From Sthenelais limicola (taxonomy: Eukaryota; Annelida; Polychaeta; Phyllodocida; Sigalionidae): a stretch of DNA of 64,000 nt. Position 1 is the first letter of the stretch; the number at the start of each line of letters is the position of its first letter. This document shows, in pieces, positions 1 through 11,900 of the stretch. The position numbers and the translations under genes are program-made. The notes beneath the pieces are model-generated. The model saw nothing but the letters and a program-made list of their open reading frames with translations. It was not told the origin of the DNA and searched no databases. Where the stretch lies: NCBI GenBank assembly GCA_942159475.1, contig OW804100.1:5658127-5722126 (forward strand), in the 5' to 3' direction.

Positions 1-99
1 ATGTATTTGTCGGAATGTTTTTATTTTTGGGGTGCTCAACGCCTTGTGTAGCATGAACCCATGTACCAAAATTCAAGACAGTGTATTTAATATAGCCAT

Positions 100-285
100 A
101 CATTTCGAGGGTCATCGTATAAAGTATATTTAGCTACTTTACTAGACTAAACATATTACACAATAATCCTCATTAGCTAATGTTTACTATCATTGGAATC
201 TGCATGGTCTCATCTTTTTAAATATGACGGTGTCTCAAAATCCATTTTTTGCGACTTGTATTTTCCTAAAACGCACCACAATTAT
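100..285. repeat. MITE family 2, end fragment
   Basis: This stretch resembles the right half of the elements at 9885-10316 and 15111-15556. It has the segment around 'gtttactatcattgg', then 'ttttgcgacttgta' and a degenerate end 'cgcaccacaatta' (family end: CATCACAT). The left end is missing, so it is a decayed fragment. Confidence 0.55.
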
Positions 286-474
286 GAAAAAGACATTTGC
301 TTTCAGTTTCAGAAAGTGTTATTTCAAGGGATAATGAGTTTTTCTCACGTCAAATTTTATTCTGTATAATTACTATTATCCTTCTTAAAATCAAACTTTG
401 ATAATCAGAGTGATCAAGGTTACAGCTTAATAATTTCGTTAATGAATATTTATTCCTTAAAAGATATATGTATT

Positions 475-712
475 GGGTCAGATGTTCAGAAAATGCACAA
501 TTTACAGTTCTACACGTGTCTTAAATTCTTCTAAATTAGGGTGAAAAATGATAAATACTGAGTATATCTGAGTATATTCTGTATTGTATTCATTCAATAA
601 CTCTGTCTGGTTAGGTTGAACTCTATTTTGAACCTGATTTTTGTCTTAAATTTGGGTTATTTGAGAGGATTGGTGAAGACCAATTGTACATTTTTTCCTG
701 GAGACTTGACCC
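475..712. mobile_element. MITE family 1, copy 1 (GGGTCAG ends)
   Basis: This is a diverged member of the most abundant repeat in the window. The family is about 230 bp, starts GGGTCAGATTTTC, ends with the inverse, and carries the subterminal pair AATGTACAATT / AATTGTACATT. It has no coding capacity, and clean copies show 4-bp target duplications (AAAT, ATAT, CACT), so it is a non-autonomous DNA transposon of uncertain superfamily. This copy ends in CTTGACCC and has no clear target duplication. Confidence 0.75.
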
Positions 713-863
713 ATTTACTTATTGCTATTTTTACATTGTTGGAATATTTCAATTAAATTTATATAACACGCATACTACATACTACTAACTGATCTGCACA
801 AAGTTTTTTTTCTGAATAAACTCGATTTAAACTAAAACTACGACTTGATGCTGCTGTGTTTAG

Positions 864-1027
864 GTGCGATGAGCTTGAAGCCTGACATGATGTGGATGCG
901 GTTATTACACAGTGTGTGGATAGCAGTAGGCCTGGCCTGGTTCTCATCCATCATCTCCACCATACACGACATCATGGCAGACAGAGTCAACAACATCGGA
1001 AAACAAAAAGAGGAACAAAGATTAGAC
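864..1027 (+). CDS. Two-pore-domain (K2P) potassium channel, penultimate exon (partial gene)
   Basis: The exon is bounded by 'tgtttag' before 864 and donor GTAAGC after 1027. It starts with two bases that complete a codon and ends in phase 0 (54 full codons). The peptide has a hydrophobic helix, VWIAVGLAWFSSIIS, followed by a charged cytoplasmic stretch with KQKEEQR. The GLAWF core and its position before a charged tail match the fourth membrane helix of K2P channels, which carry background K+ current across the plasma membrane. The two pore loops with their GYG/GFG filters are not in the window; they should lie to the left. The subfamily cannot be told from this piece. Recognition rests on one helix and its surroundings, so another channel or membrane protein is possible. 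Confidence 0.6.
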
Positions 1028-1794
1028 GTAAGCTCAATGCTTCTTATTTTATTTTTTTTAATAAATTTATTTCTCGAAATTTCCACAATGTGGTAATTCT
1101 CATTTTAAGAAGGGAAACAAAAAAGTACATCTAGAATAATTTTCTGTATTACGCCTCTAGGATAAAAAATAGATTTTGCTTTTGTTAATTACATAGGTAG
1201 AAAAAATAATATTTAGTGATAATTCATAATTATGTAGCTGACTCTGTTAGGCTTGTAATAGGGGACTTGCATGTCTCACTGCGCATGTCTGTTACAGTGC
1301 ATCATGGGATGGATTCAGTTCAAATCTGACATACAAATATTTGGCAACATTTTTATCTCAAATTGCAAGAATATTTTCGCCAATATCACAGCTTGTGTAA
1401 ATGAACTATGGAAACCAAATGCATGAAGGGAAAGATGAAGTCTTGTGATATGGAAACATCTAAAACACATGGATATTGACATTGGACCACCAATGAATAT
1501 GCCATACTGAACATGGCATGTTTTCTATAGATATTACACTGTACCATTAGTCCCATAGTTCCATTCGAATCAAGATTCAAAATGGCGTCTATACAAATCC
1601 CCTATTGTTTTTGCATTTGTAAAAAGAGGATTGTTGGTTGAAGCTGAGAATGGTACGTCCCTGTGCTGAGTTTACATTTTGTATTGAGGAATGTAGACGG
1701 TAAATAGTTTTTAAAATAGCTATAGAAAAGGTAAACCTCGTCAATCTTCTTTTTACAAATGCAAAAAGGAACCCCAGAACATATCTCATGTGTC
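1028..1794 (+). other. Last intron of the K2P-like gene
   Basis: AT-rich intron sequence without a recognisable exon. The part near 1555-1606 ('cgaatcaagattc' and following 'aaaatggcg') is repeated at 41935-41980, so it belongs to an interspersed repeat. Confidence 0.5.
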
Positions 1795-1946
1795 TCTGAT
1801 ACAATGATGTGTTTCTGATCCAATGATGTGTTTCTGATACAATGATGTGTTTCTGATCCAATGATGTGTTTCTGATCCAGTGATGTGTTTCTGATCCACT
1901 GATGTGTTTCTGATCCAATGATGTGTTTCTGATCCACTGATGTGTT
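1795..1946 (+). repeat. Minisatellite, eight copies of a 19-bp unit
   Basis: Eight consecutive units of 'tctgatccaatgatgtgtt' differ only at one or two positions (tac/tcc; aat/agt/act). The array ends 15 bp before the last K2P-like exon, so it forms the region where the branch point and pyrimidine tract of that exon must lie. The 19-bp period keeps two reverse-strand frames open for over 100 codons; that is an artefact of the repeat. Confidence 0.9.
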
Positions 1947-1961
1947 TCTTGTTTCTTCCAG

Positions 1962-2060
1962 AAACTCTATGGAGGCGGAATGAACGGACATAGTTTCAAC
2001 TGTGCTCCCCGCGGCGCTGCTGAATGGATTGCTAATGAGGACATTGTGGCCCACTTATAA
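1962..2060 (+). CDS. K2P-like channel, terminal coding exon
   Basis: The exon follows the acceptor 'tttcttccag' and reads in phase 0 straight on from the exon ending at 1027. It encodes 32 residues (start KLYGGGMNGHSFN, end EDIVAHL) and a TAA at 2058-2060. The phase match, strong acceptor and immediate stop make it the likely cytoplasmic C-terminus. There is no recognisable trafficking or PDZ motif. A transposon begins 20 bp after the stop, so the 3' UTR is probably transposon-derived. Confidence 0.6.
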   Translation, partial: KLYGGGMNGHSFNCAPRGAAEWIANEDIVAHL

Positions 2061-2079
2061 TAACACTTGTCATGCATCT

Positions 2080-2992
2080 GGGTCAGGTTTACAGAAAATG
2101 TACAATTAGCAGATCTACACATTTAGGAAATTCTCCTAAATTAGACTGAAAAATGAAGAATACCGGGTATATCTGAGTATATTTGGTATCGCATTGATTT
2201 AAAGTATCAGTTTCGTTATGTTAAACCAGGGCCATGGTTGGACCACACAGGACAATGCATGTCCGGGTGGTGTTATCACTAATGTATACCAGGTGGCGTT
2301 GGGGTGCTGTTTTTTGGCACTAGTACCACCTAGGAGATATTTGTTGAACTGGCAATATGTATGGAACTACTCCACACAGGGGTGGGGTAGGGGGGTGGGT
2401 GTGTACAGGGATGGGGGCGGGCCTGATGGGGGTGTATTAATGTATTCAATTGAAATTAGTACAAATATGAAATGAGAATGAGTCCAGATAAATATTGTGT
2501 TGAACTGTGTCAGGAATACAGGTTTGAAAAATACCCTGAAATTAGACCCAAGCATTCTGCTACCACTTTTAGCTATATCATATAATCATAAATCAGTAAA
2601 CAACAGCTAAGTTGTTCCATCAGCATACATAATATTTGACACATTGGTAGCCCAGTTAAATTTGATTGCCTTTTCCAGGCAACACCATAACAGTCACATA
2701 CTTAAAAATAGCTATACAACTGCTGGCTATTGGGTATATATGGGTGGGAGTGGGTGGACCTGATTCACATGTGTCTATTTCTATGTGTCTATTTCTATTA
2801 CTGTAGTTAGCGCCACAAGCTCTAGTGGCATTACTCTTAACTATTGGGGTACCACGCATTGAACCTTGGTTCTGCTCCCTCTGTATATACCTCCCTGGTT
2901 AAACTGCATTTTGAAGCTCAGTTTTGTCTTAAATGTGGGTTATTTGAGAGGATCGGTGAAGGTGAATTGTACATTTTCTGAGAATCTGACCC
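2080..2992. mobile_element. MITE family 1, copy 2, split by a younger insertion
   Basis: The left part (2080-2226) and right part (2905-2992) join into one family 1 element once the 2227-2897 insertion is removed. It starts GGGTCAGG, 20 bp after the K2P-like stop codon, and ends CTGACCC. Confidence 0.8.
2227..2897. mobile_element. hAT-like non-autonomous insertion inside MITE copy 2
   Basis: The 671-bp insert begins CAGGG and ends CCCTG. It is flanked by the direct repeat GTTAAAC (2220-2226 and 2898-2904). The empty site, 'atgttaaactg', is seen in intact family 1 copies such as 49515-49525. CAGGG termini and a 7-8 bp duplication fit the hAT superfamily. There is no transposase reading frame. 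Confidence 0.7.
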
Positions 2993-3507
2993 TTGTAATG
3001 GACAACTCACTACGTACTGCTCCATCATCATCCATCTCATCATCACTCATCAACACAACTCTCTTACTGCGCTGACTCTTGGCCTCGTATTCGCTGAACC
3101 AATATTGAAGCTACCTTTTCAGCTTATTTTAATTTAATTTCTTTGGCCAATTCTTTTTTACTTCCCAATTGAGTGTCATCTGGCTATTATTGATTTAGCC
3201 ATGTTCTGTTCGGTTTATCACAGAAATGTCCAACATTAGAGAATACAAAATTGATGTACTCATAACAAGGAATGTATTTGAGAATCTCATAAAATCCTTT
3301 GCCAGTTTTCTTTCCTATCCAAATGGAAGGTTTGACAGAATGGAATTTGAAAGGAATGGAAACACAAACAAAAACAAAAAACAACCAAAAAGTGAAGATA
3401 TTATTATATTATTATACGTTCATTTTCAGCATTCAGGTCTTCCAATCATCCGTGCTAAGGATCGAATAATCCAAAAATTGGAAAGAGAATTAATTATTTT
3501 TTTCTTC
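2993..3507. other. Intergenic, nothing recognised
   Basis: AT-rich sequence between two MITE copies. Reading frames of up to 105 codons here have no family resemblance and no splice context. Confidence 0.4.
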
Positions 3508-3730
3508 CTGGAAAATGAACATTCCGCAGCTGTACACATTTAGTAAATTCTGTTAAATTAGGCTGCAATTTGGTCAATACTAGTTAAATTCGAGTATATT
3601 CGGCATTGCATTGATTCTAGCAATCTGTTTGGTTGGTTGAACTGTATTTTGAACTTTATTTTCATCTGAAATTTGGGTTATTTGAGAAGGTTGGCGAAGT
3701 TGAATTGTACATTTTCTGAACATCTGACAC
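3508..3730. mobile_element. MITE family 1, copy 3
   Basis: The body is well preserved ('gcaatttggtcaatact', 'gggttatttgagaagg'). The left terminus is eroded and the right end reads CTGACAC. Confidence 0.75.
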
Positions 3731-5247
3731 TTGTAGCTGAGAAGGTAGCTTTCACAGAGAAACCTGCTGATCGTATGCAATAATTGCTCGGGTGCTAGAA
3801 GATAACGATACTCATTTATTGTCCCCTTAAATATACAAGTTGGAGGAAAAGCTGGAAGTAGCAAAGATGCTCCTATAAAGTCTGTTGTCAGGTTTATATC
3901 ATAAGGTCATTAGGTTTTTAATTGTCCTGGGAACATCTCAGAATTCTCATTCTTCAAAATCAGCAGTTTCCTTCTGAATCATCGACTTTTGTCTTTGCTC
4001 ATCTCTAAAACTGACGATTTAGTCATTTGTAAATACGTTGATATCCTCATCACCAGCATGATTGTATATTTTTTCTATTTCATAATTTCACCGCCTGTAG
4101 CCTTTAAGTGTTCAAAAAGATTGTGAGGTAAAATCTCTAAATCTTCAGAAGCATGTAGTAATAATTCAGTTTGTAGTTTAATAATGGAATATAACAATTT
4201 GAAATGGGGGATTGTATGCCCTTGAAGATATTCATGTGAATATTCCTTTTGATTTCTTACTTAGATTTTGCACATTTCTTTCTTAAATTTTACACATAAT
4301 GTATACTGGTAGATGCAGTTTTTCATGCTTTTATTTTGTGATGGGGAATATGAGAAGTTAGTGTAATACCAATGCAGCATTCTGTGATAGTAACATAATC
4401 CATTGGTGACATGTATATAAGGAGGTTAAACAATGTAATTACCGATCTTGCAACAATGGCACAACTTATACCCACCTAAGCTGAATAAAGCATAACTTTT
4501 ACATGATAATTTGATTGCTTTGCGGACACTTTCTGCTGGTTAAATGACTTCGCTCAAAATATTAATTTCACATCTTTGTCCAGAGTATTATGCCCCACAA
4601 TATCTATGTGTGGAGAGTATGTGCTATCAGATGGGTATCTTTTGGAATGCCCTTTATAATGTAAATGAATAAAATTAAGTGTTAAGTTTTAATTGTTATA
4701 TTACAACATAAATCAGTTGAAAGTATTTGTCTCTTAAATCTCAGTATGTGACCGCAGTATTTCCCTCTTGGATTCATAAAGGTTCTTCTCAATTGTTGTA
4801 CATTATACTGTAGAGGCCTTACTCAATGTATAAAATATGACTTCATTATAAAATAAAACGATAACGAACACATGGGTTTTGACTACCTTTCTATTCCTCG
4901 ACGTATTAAACTTTTAATCATACAAATGTAGCTTTTGGCTACTTAAATACCTTTATTCAGGAATTCCTTTTTTTATTTTTTTTTATAAAATTATAAATAT
5001 ATCGAGAGCGATTTGCTGAATAAATAACAGTTTGCCATTTAATTTAATAACCTTGACCGTGATAGTGAGGTGTATAATTTTCTATAATAATATTGTTTAA
5101 AGAAATAATACCACCACCCATATAGTTCGTCTATATGCTGGAGACTATGTATTTAATGGAGTTAACTACATTACCCACTGTGTTCTAGCCGAGTGGAGTT
5201 TAAAATAGAGGTATACCTCGTTTGTGATACATGTGCCCCAGTAACTA
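3731..5247. other. Intergenic region between the converging K2P-like and FADS genes
   Basis: There is no exon or intact repeat visible. Plus-strand AATAAA hexamers at 4484-4489, 4668-4673 and 4852-4857 could serve a long K2P-like 3' UTR, but none can be tied to it. Confidence 0.35.
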
Positions 5248-5469
5248 TCAGATTTTCAGAAAATGTACAATTAGCCTTCACCAATCCTCTCAAATAATCC
5301 AAATTCAAGACGAAAATTCAGGTTCAAAATACAGTTCAACATATCCAGACAGATGTATCAAATGAATACAATACAGAATACACTCAGTGTTTTTCATTTT
5401 CAACTCTAATTCAGCAGAATTTGAGAGGCATGTAGAACTGTAGATTGTATATTTTCTGAAGATCTGACC
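5248..5469. mobile_element. MITE family 1, copy 4
   Basis: Element with TCAGATTTTCAG at the left and 'tctgaagatctgacc' at the right. It lies just beyond the predicted FADS polyadenylation site. Confidence 0.75.
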
Positions 5470-5704
5470 AATCTAGCGTATCATGATAAACTGCAGTCAA
5501 TGATGTGTCCCCTATAAATATATAAGGTGTCCAGTGATATAAGCTGCATCTTCCACACATTTAAGCTATTGCTGTTGAAGGTCATTTCGCTAAATTAATA
5601 TTACATAATTAGTCGCGGTTTTTATCTCTCGAACTATACGGCATCGTGTTTATATAACATTTCTAGTCACATATGATAAAGGCCTTATTTTGGATCAACC
5701 AACT

Positions 5705-5710
5705 TTTATT
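5705..5710 (-). terminator. Candidate FADS polyadenylation signal
   Basis: AATAAA on the minus strand, 196 nt past the FADS stop codon and the only such hexamer between 5711 and 5905. It implies a 3' UTR of roughly 0.2 kb. Confidence 0.5.
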
Positions 5711-5905
5711 TCACCAACATGGGGTGTTTAAAAACATTAACATCCACAAATAAAATCAGTGACATTAATTCTCGTTAACAATATCTTTGCAAGAAAATAA
5801 CTATAATTCAGATCATTATCGGAGAGTCAAAACACGAGAACAAAATGCAAACATTCTAATAGATTCTTCATAACGGTTAAAGTTTCAGTTCTGTAAATGC
5901 TCTCA

Positions 5906-5954
5906 TTAACCATGGTAGGCCTCATGCCATATATCTCCTGATTTCTTCAGCGAA
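5906..5954 (-). CDS. Fads: FADS exon 9 (C-terminus)
   Basis: It follows 'tttttcag' and encodes [15 protein letters not shown] and stop TAA (5906-5908). The SLKKSG..W..AY pattern is the conserved end of FADS proteins. The first base completes Arg421 split across intron 8. Confidence 0.92.
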
Positions 5955-8900
5955 CTGAAAAATAATTGCAGATATAATTATTTAAAATAATGTGAATTTT
6001 AAAAGTAAACATACATTTATATGCAAGAATATAGTGCCTTCTTTGGCACTATCAAAATTTAATATCATTCATATTATGTATTAATTTTCATATTTATTTG
6101 TCTTTATGAGGAATGATATGCACTCTAGGTCCAAACCCTCAGATCAGATAAGAATGGTATGTCAGTGATTAGACGCCTACTTCACTAATCGGTTTCCTGG
6201 CCTAGGAGGACCAGGCATTCTAATGGGATGATAATGATATTGTGCGGTCTTTATGGAATTATAATGGCACTTCGTGGTTTGAGGCGAGAGGTTTTCCCTT
6301 CATTTGAAGGGACTCTCTAAAGTTTGGGCCTAGACTGTATGAATTAAGTTACATTTCCCACATTGACTCACCGAATGATATCTCCAAAGGCTGGAAGCAG
6401 TTCCTTAACAACGTATGGTTGCTTGTATTTCTTACACAAGGCTTTGACATCAGCTGATATCTTGTAGAGGTTGTGTCGCGGCATGGTTGGGAACAAGCTG
6501 AAACAGAAATAAGTGGAAAATCATCTTCACATGTTGCCACCACCTCTGTAGGAGATCAGTACAGTGGAACCCAACATCAAGGCCACCTCAGCATAGAGAC
6601 CACCCCTCTATTAAGACCAGTTTTCCCAGGCCCGAATAATTCCCTCTTATTAGATCTAGAGCCCTCTAAAGAGACCACCTCGTTATGAGACCAAAATCAT
6701 TCAGTCCCAAGGGTGGTCTCAATAGAGAAGTTCAACTGTATACATAATTAATGCTGAGAAAATATATATATATTCCTATCATCGAATCGTCACCATCACT
6801 GATGTAGATATGGGCAAAGTACATGATGAAAGGGTCGAAATTCTATGTATGTTGACATGATAAAAAAAACTTCACAAAAAGATGATAAAATGTGAAACAA
6901 TAGAAGGACAGGATAACATGATGTATATTCAAACATCTAGCACCATATAAACCAATGATCGTCCCACCACAGTCCTGTCCAGAAAGTCACATTCTTTGAG
7001 TGTTGCAGTTCACCGCATACAGCGATAAGCTTAAGCACAAGGCTAAAACTTATAGGTGGCCTCCACTATCGGCAACTAGTGTTACCAATAGCGTTACCAA
7101 TAGATAGACGGCCACTTATTGGCTGCTCTAATGGTAACGCTACTTGCACTACTGGAGGAGGTGGTGGCCGGTGCAAATCAGTGGCAAGTCATTTGCCGCA
7201 ACTTGCCGTCATTCGCCAAAGAATCAAAACGTTTTGATTTCTTGGCAAATAGATTGTCATTGGCCGTTCATTCGCCACTATTGTCCGCTACTTGCCACAG
7301 TGGAACAGCTCATTACCAATTGTGTTACCAATAGATTTTCTATTCGCCGCTACTTGCCAGTCATTTGTTAACAATCTATTGGCCGCTTTATCCGCCACTC
7401 TATTCACCGCTACTTGCCAGTCATTTGTTAACAATCTTTTGGCCGCTTTATCTGCCACTCTTAGTATTCACTGCTACTTGCCGATAGTGGAGGCCCCCTA
7501 TAAGGCTAAAAGTGTTAATGGGAAAGACCTGACCCTTAACAGTTAGGGAGTCTTTAGGGGTTTCTACTACTTACTGGTGTTCAATTTGGAAGTTAAGATG
7601 TCCTGTGAACCAATCATTGAAGACTGACTGTTCAATGTTGCATGATGCTGTTGTCTGTTGTTGCAACCAGTTGTAGTTCCTCTCCTCGTCCACCTCCATG
7701 GGCAGGTGGCTCATCTGCGTCACAAACGTGAACCAGAAACTCTCCAAACATCTGAAACATGGATTTGATTTATAATGGAATACGTTTTTATTTATTCTTT
7801 TCATGCAGGTACATCTCCTGAATTTCTCAATATTTCCCTCAGTATCCTGTGACCCTACCTATTTCGTACATTTGTACTATTTTTGTTGTTGTTGTTAATA
7901 ATACATCATAATACAATATCTAGTCCTTTTCGTTCGGTTTTTGTGTACATTTATACAGATTTATACATTATTGATGAATCAGAAATACATAATTTCTTTC
8001 TCATTATGTTTTGGATGCTTAATTAGTCCACATATTTAGACATACCCAAAGAAGACTTAAGGTGAATATTACTTACGACTTTTTATTTATTACAAACATC
8101 CAAGTCTTTCTTAACGAGTTCAGGGTAAACAGGGTCGCTTTTTGGGGTTTTTTTTCAAAATCTTTTATTGCAATACAATTTTAGGAGACCCGATAACTTC
8201 ATGTATACAAGTTAAAAAATAAATAATCTACATAACTTTAACATAACAATTTCATGTCAGGAAGCACATAAACCAAATCAATTTTTGATAGAACTCTAGC
8301 CACTCACACCAGGGTTTATCTGTTTTTATGTCTACATTCATAACCAACAAATTACTTGAATATAAAATTTCGTGAAATCAATATGGAAAAAGTCAAGACA
8401 GATTTTGCATGCATTTGGTGAAAGAGCAGAGAATGACTGTAAAGTTGCATATTTACCTCATAAACATATAGAGCGCTAAGGACATCCATCTGGAGCCATA
8501 GTAGCCAGCATATAAGTAGTCAAAGCGGGCAAAATATACAAAGGTCATTAGCAGGGACACAATTTCCCTCCGCTTTAACGAGAAATAGATGTTTTCCAAG
8601 TGGAAATATACCGGCAGCAGAGTCATGGGTCCAACTGAAAGGGCAAAATATATGGAATTAAATCTCAACTCTTTGAAGAAAATTAGATCAATTGTGCAGC
8701 AAATGAAAGGAACTCGGCTTTTACCAAATCGGTCAGATTTTCGGAAAGTGTACAATTGGCAGCTGTACACATTTAGTAAATTGGGCTGCAAATCAAGCTG
8801 CAATTTGGCCAATACTAGGTAAATTAGAGTATATTCGGCATTGCATTGATTATAGCAATCGGTTTGGTTAGGTTGAACTGTATTTTGAACTTTATTTTCG

Positions 8901-11900
8901 TCTGAAATTTGGGTTATTTGAAAAGATTGGTGAAGGTCAATTGTACATTTTCTGAAGGTCTGACCCAAATAATTCACATAAAACAAGATTCATTCTAATC
9001 CCAGTTCATAGGATATTATTCATGTTGATACTCTATAAACACAAGCAATATGTGTAACTTCTCCATGGCTTTCTGTTTCATTACTCTACTTCTAATTTAG
9101 CTTTTGCCTTTAGAAAAATTATTTCTCCTCTCTATAGTTATTCAGACAATGAGGTATGTGTGCAACATGCCCAATGGGGTTGAGAGACAGCATCAAAGCT
9201 ATTTAGTCGACACCGCGAAAAAATATTAGAATCTCACAGCGAGTGCAGAATTTTTTTAAATTATATATTTTTTTCTGCGTTGATTGCACAAATGTGTTGA
9301 TGCTATCCCTCCCCCATGTACGCGGAAAAAATAAGCACTTGCTAAATCCAGGCTAATATCAGTTTGGCTATAATCTGTGACTTTATAAAATACACGGCAA
9401 TTAGTGCATTATGAAGCATGTGAACCCGCATCGTGTAAACTTATGTTTTATTATTATTATTATACAACTTTTATTCAGTAAACATATACATTTCTGATTT
9501 CATAAGGAAACGGAATAGAAAATGACTGAAGTCAATTTTTAAGGCATTTCCTTCAATGAGTCGAATCATGCAGAATCTAGCGAAAAGTAAAATTTAATGT
9601 TTTGGGTATAGGTTAGTGTTTTTTATCTCATTTATTATATAATATACATGTTACTAACAGTATTACGCTTTCTTACAATACGGGCGATAGAAAATGTTGC
9701 TCAAATGAAATTGATGGGTGTAGAAGTCTGGTGTATATATATTGTACACTCAGAGGAGATAGGAGTTCACCTGGAACAGAATTCTGGCGGTGCGTTTTGA
9801 AAAAGGCGCCATTAAAAGGTTGCGTGTGTGAATATGTTTAAAGCGATACAATTAAGAGGACAAGCCACTAACAAGGAGACCATTATGTGATGTGTTTCAG
9901 GAAAAGGAGTCACAAGTCGCAAATCGCAAAATTGATATTTTCAAAGTGTTTTTTTTAACAAGATCTCTTTATTGAAATGTTTTGATTTCGAGAGGGTTTA
10001 GCACTTATAGTCATATAAATCCATGTAACAAATTTCGGGACATTGTATCAAATATATCCTTGCGTTTTGAAGGCCTTAGTATGGAGTATATCAAGTTGGG
10101 GTTACATCATACTGCATGGTAATTACCCATCCAGAAACATTGTAACTTCTTTTTAAAAAAATAAAAATATCAAACTTAAAATATAGAAATGCATATTAGG
10201 TGTCCTAGTGTTTACTGTCATTGGAATCATCTTGATCTGCTCTTTTCAAATATGGTGATATCTCAAAATCCGTATTTTGCGACTTATGGCTCATTTTCCT
10301 GAAACGCATCACATATAATATTTCAAAATGTCGGTGTATTTTTGTGGCAAACACAAGGCAGATGTAAAATGGTAAGATTGCAAGGTGGGTTAGATGCAGT
10401 TGGACTCACGCAACCAGAAATATTGATGTTGGTATTGGTAATGGGAAAATCCTCTTTTCTGCATTCCCCATTTACGGGGCACCTTAATTCCCATGAGGAA
10501 AAATTGAGGGAAAGTGACATCCGGGTCTTTCTTAAAGACATTAGTCTTCCCATGATGCAATCCATGCCGGAAGTTCCACCAATGAGCAGAGGCCCCCTAG
10601 TGGACGAGAATTACATCAACTTGATTTTGAAGTATTTCCAAAACAAATCTGTCACATGTGTATAGTAGATTTTCTCCCCAGACCTGTACATTGGGCATTC
10701 TTAGTGTCAAACATACCAATAGGATATGAGAAGAGCCTTGACAGATCCATGCTATGGACAAGTATGTCTGTATATATCCCAATATTGAGCGGTTAGATCC
10801 CGAGTTTATGGTTGTGAGTTTTCTCTAAGCCTCCTGGGAACAAGCTGAGGCCAAGCTGAGGATTGTTTCCGGGAGGCTTAGAGAAAACGAAGGACCATAA
10901 ACTAAGGATATAACGGCTTCAGTCCCCTTTTGTTGGGCTGTTACTATCATTAACAACAATTTAGAAATGATTTCAAGCAAAATGAACCAGTGGAAAGCCA
11001 TGACCTTGCCGTTTTGAGCAGTAAAATATTGTTTTGTATTTTCTTTGTTGTAAGCGGTCGGCCGGAAATGGAAGTCCACCACTAGTACAACTGGTCTGTA
11101 TGTGTATAACTGTCCCGGCCAGCCCAACACTAGTACCACTGGTCTGTATGTGTATAACTGTCCCGGCCAGCCCAACAAATGGGGACTAAAACTGTATAGA
11201 TAGTATTCACATGACGCCACCCCAGTCAGTGGCTATCCTCACTGGCAGCCATACTGTGTGTCTACACAGAGAGCAGGAAGCACCAGATCGACAGGCTTTC
11301 CCATTTTGAATGTTTGATAATGGCGATTATACTCATTATTCCATCATGACACTAAAATTTTGCCATATAACCTATAGATCAGCATATTTTATATCACATT
11401 CGCTAAAACTTTCGGAGGTGAAAACGGCCAGAAAACAGCATTTTTGAGACTTGGAGCACATGTACATGTCCAGCTAATATTTACAGGGGTTGACACAGTA
11501 TGGCGAGCCGTAGCCAGCCCCGTGATGTCAGTGAATACTATGTTATATCAGGTAAGCATCAATATAATTGATTTAATCCCATGCTGAGATGTCGGTTAAT
11601 TCCCTCTCCCCCTAAAAGCTTTGTGAAACATCAGTATAAACCAAGTGGAATGGTTGTGTCCCTTTGAATGTCAGTCAGGTTGGAGAGCTTATCTTATAGC
11701 TAGTGTTGTTATCACAGCTAAATAAGGGTTAGATATTAAGGGACATGGGGAGGAGGATTGCCTCTGAAGCATGTTTGATCTTCCAACACAATTGTCTTCT
11801 TGAAAAGACCATTGAAATAAAGAATATTAGACATAATTAGTTCAGGTTATGTAGTGAGTATCATTCAAGAAGGCAATAAGTAACCGCTGGCACTAAAAAC

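Noticed and set aside
1589..2054. Minus-strand frames with repeated DQKHI / SETHH peptide
   Set aside because: They translate the 19-bp minisatellite and the reverse strand of the K2P-like terminal exon.
2218..2475. Plus-strand frame of 85 codons
   Set aside because: It lies within the hAT-like insert and has no resemblance to a transposase or other protein.
10410..10596. Exon 5b as part of a second complete FADS gene
   Set aside because: No second set of exons 1-4 or 6-9 was found nearby, and its phases and position fit the existing gene.
10342..10665. Plus-strand frame of 107 codons over the alternative FADS exon
   Set aside because: It is the shadow of exon 5b; the minus strand gives a recognisable desaturase peptide.
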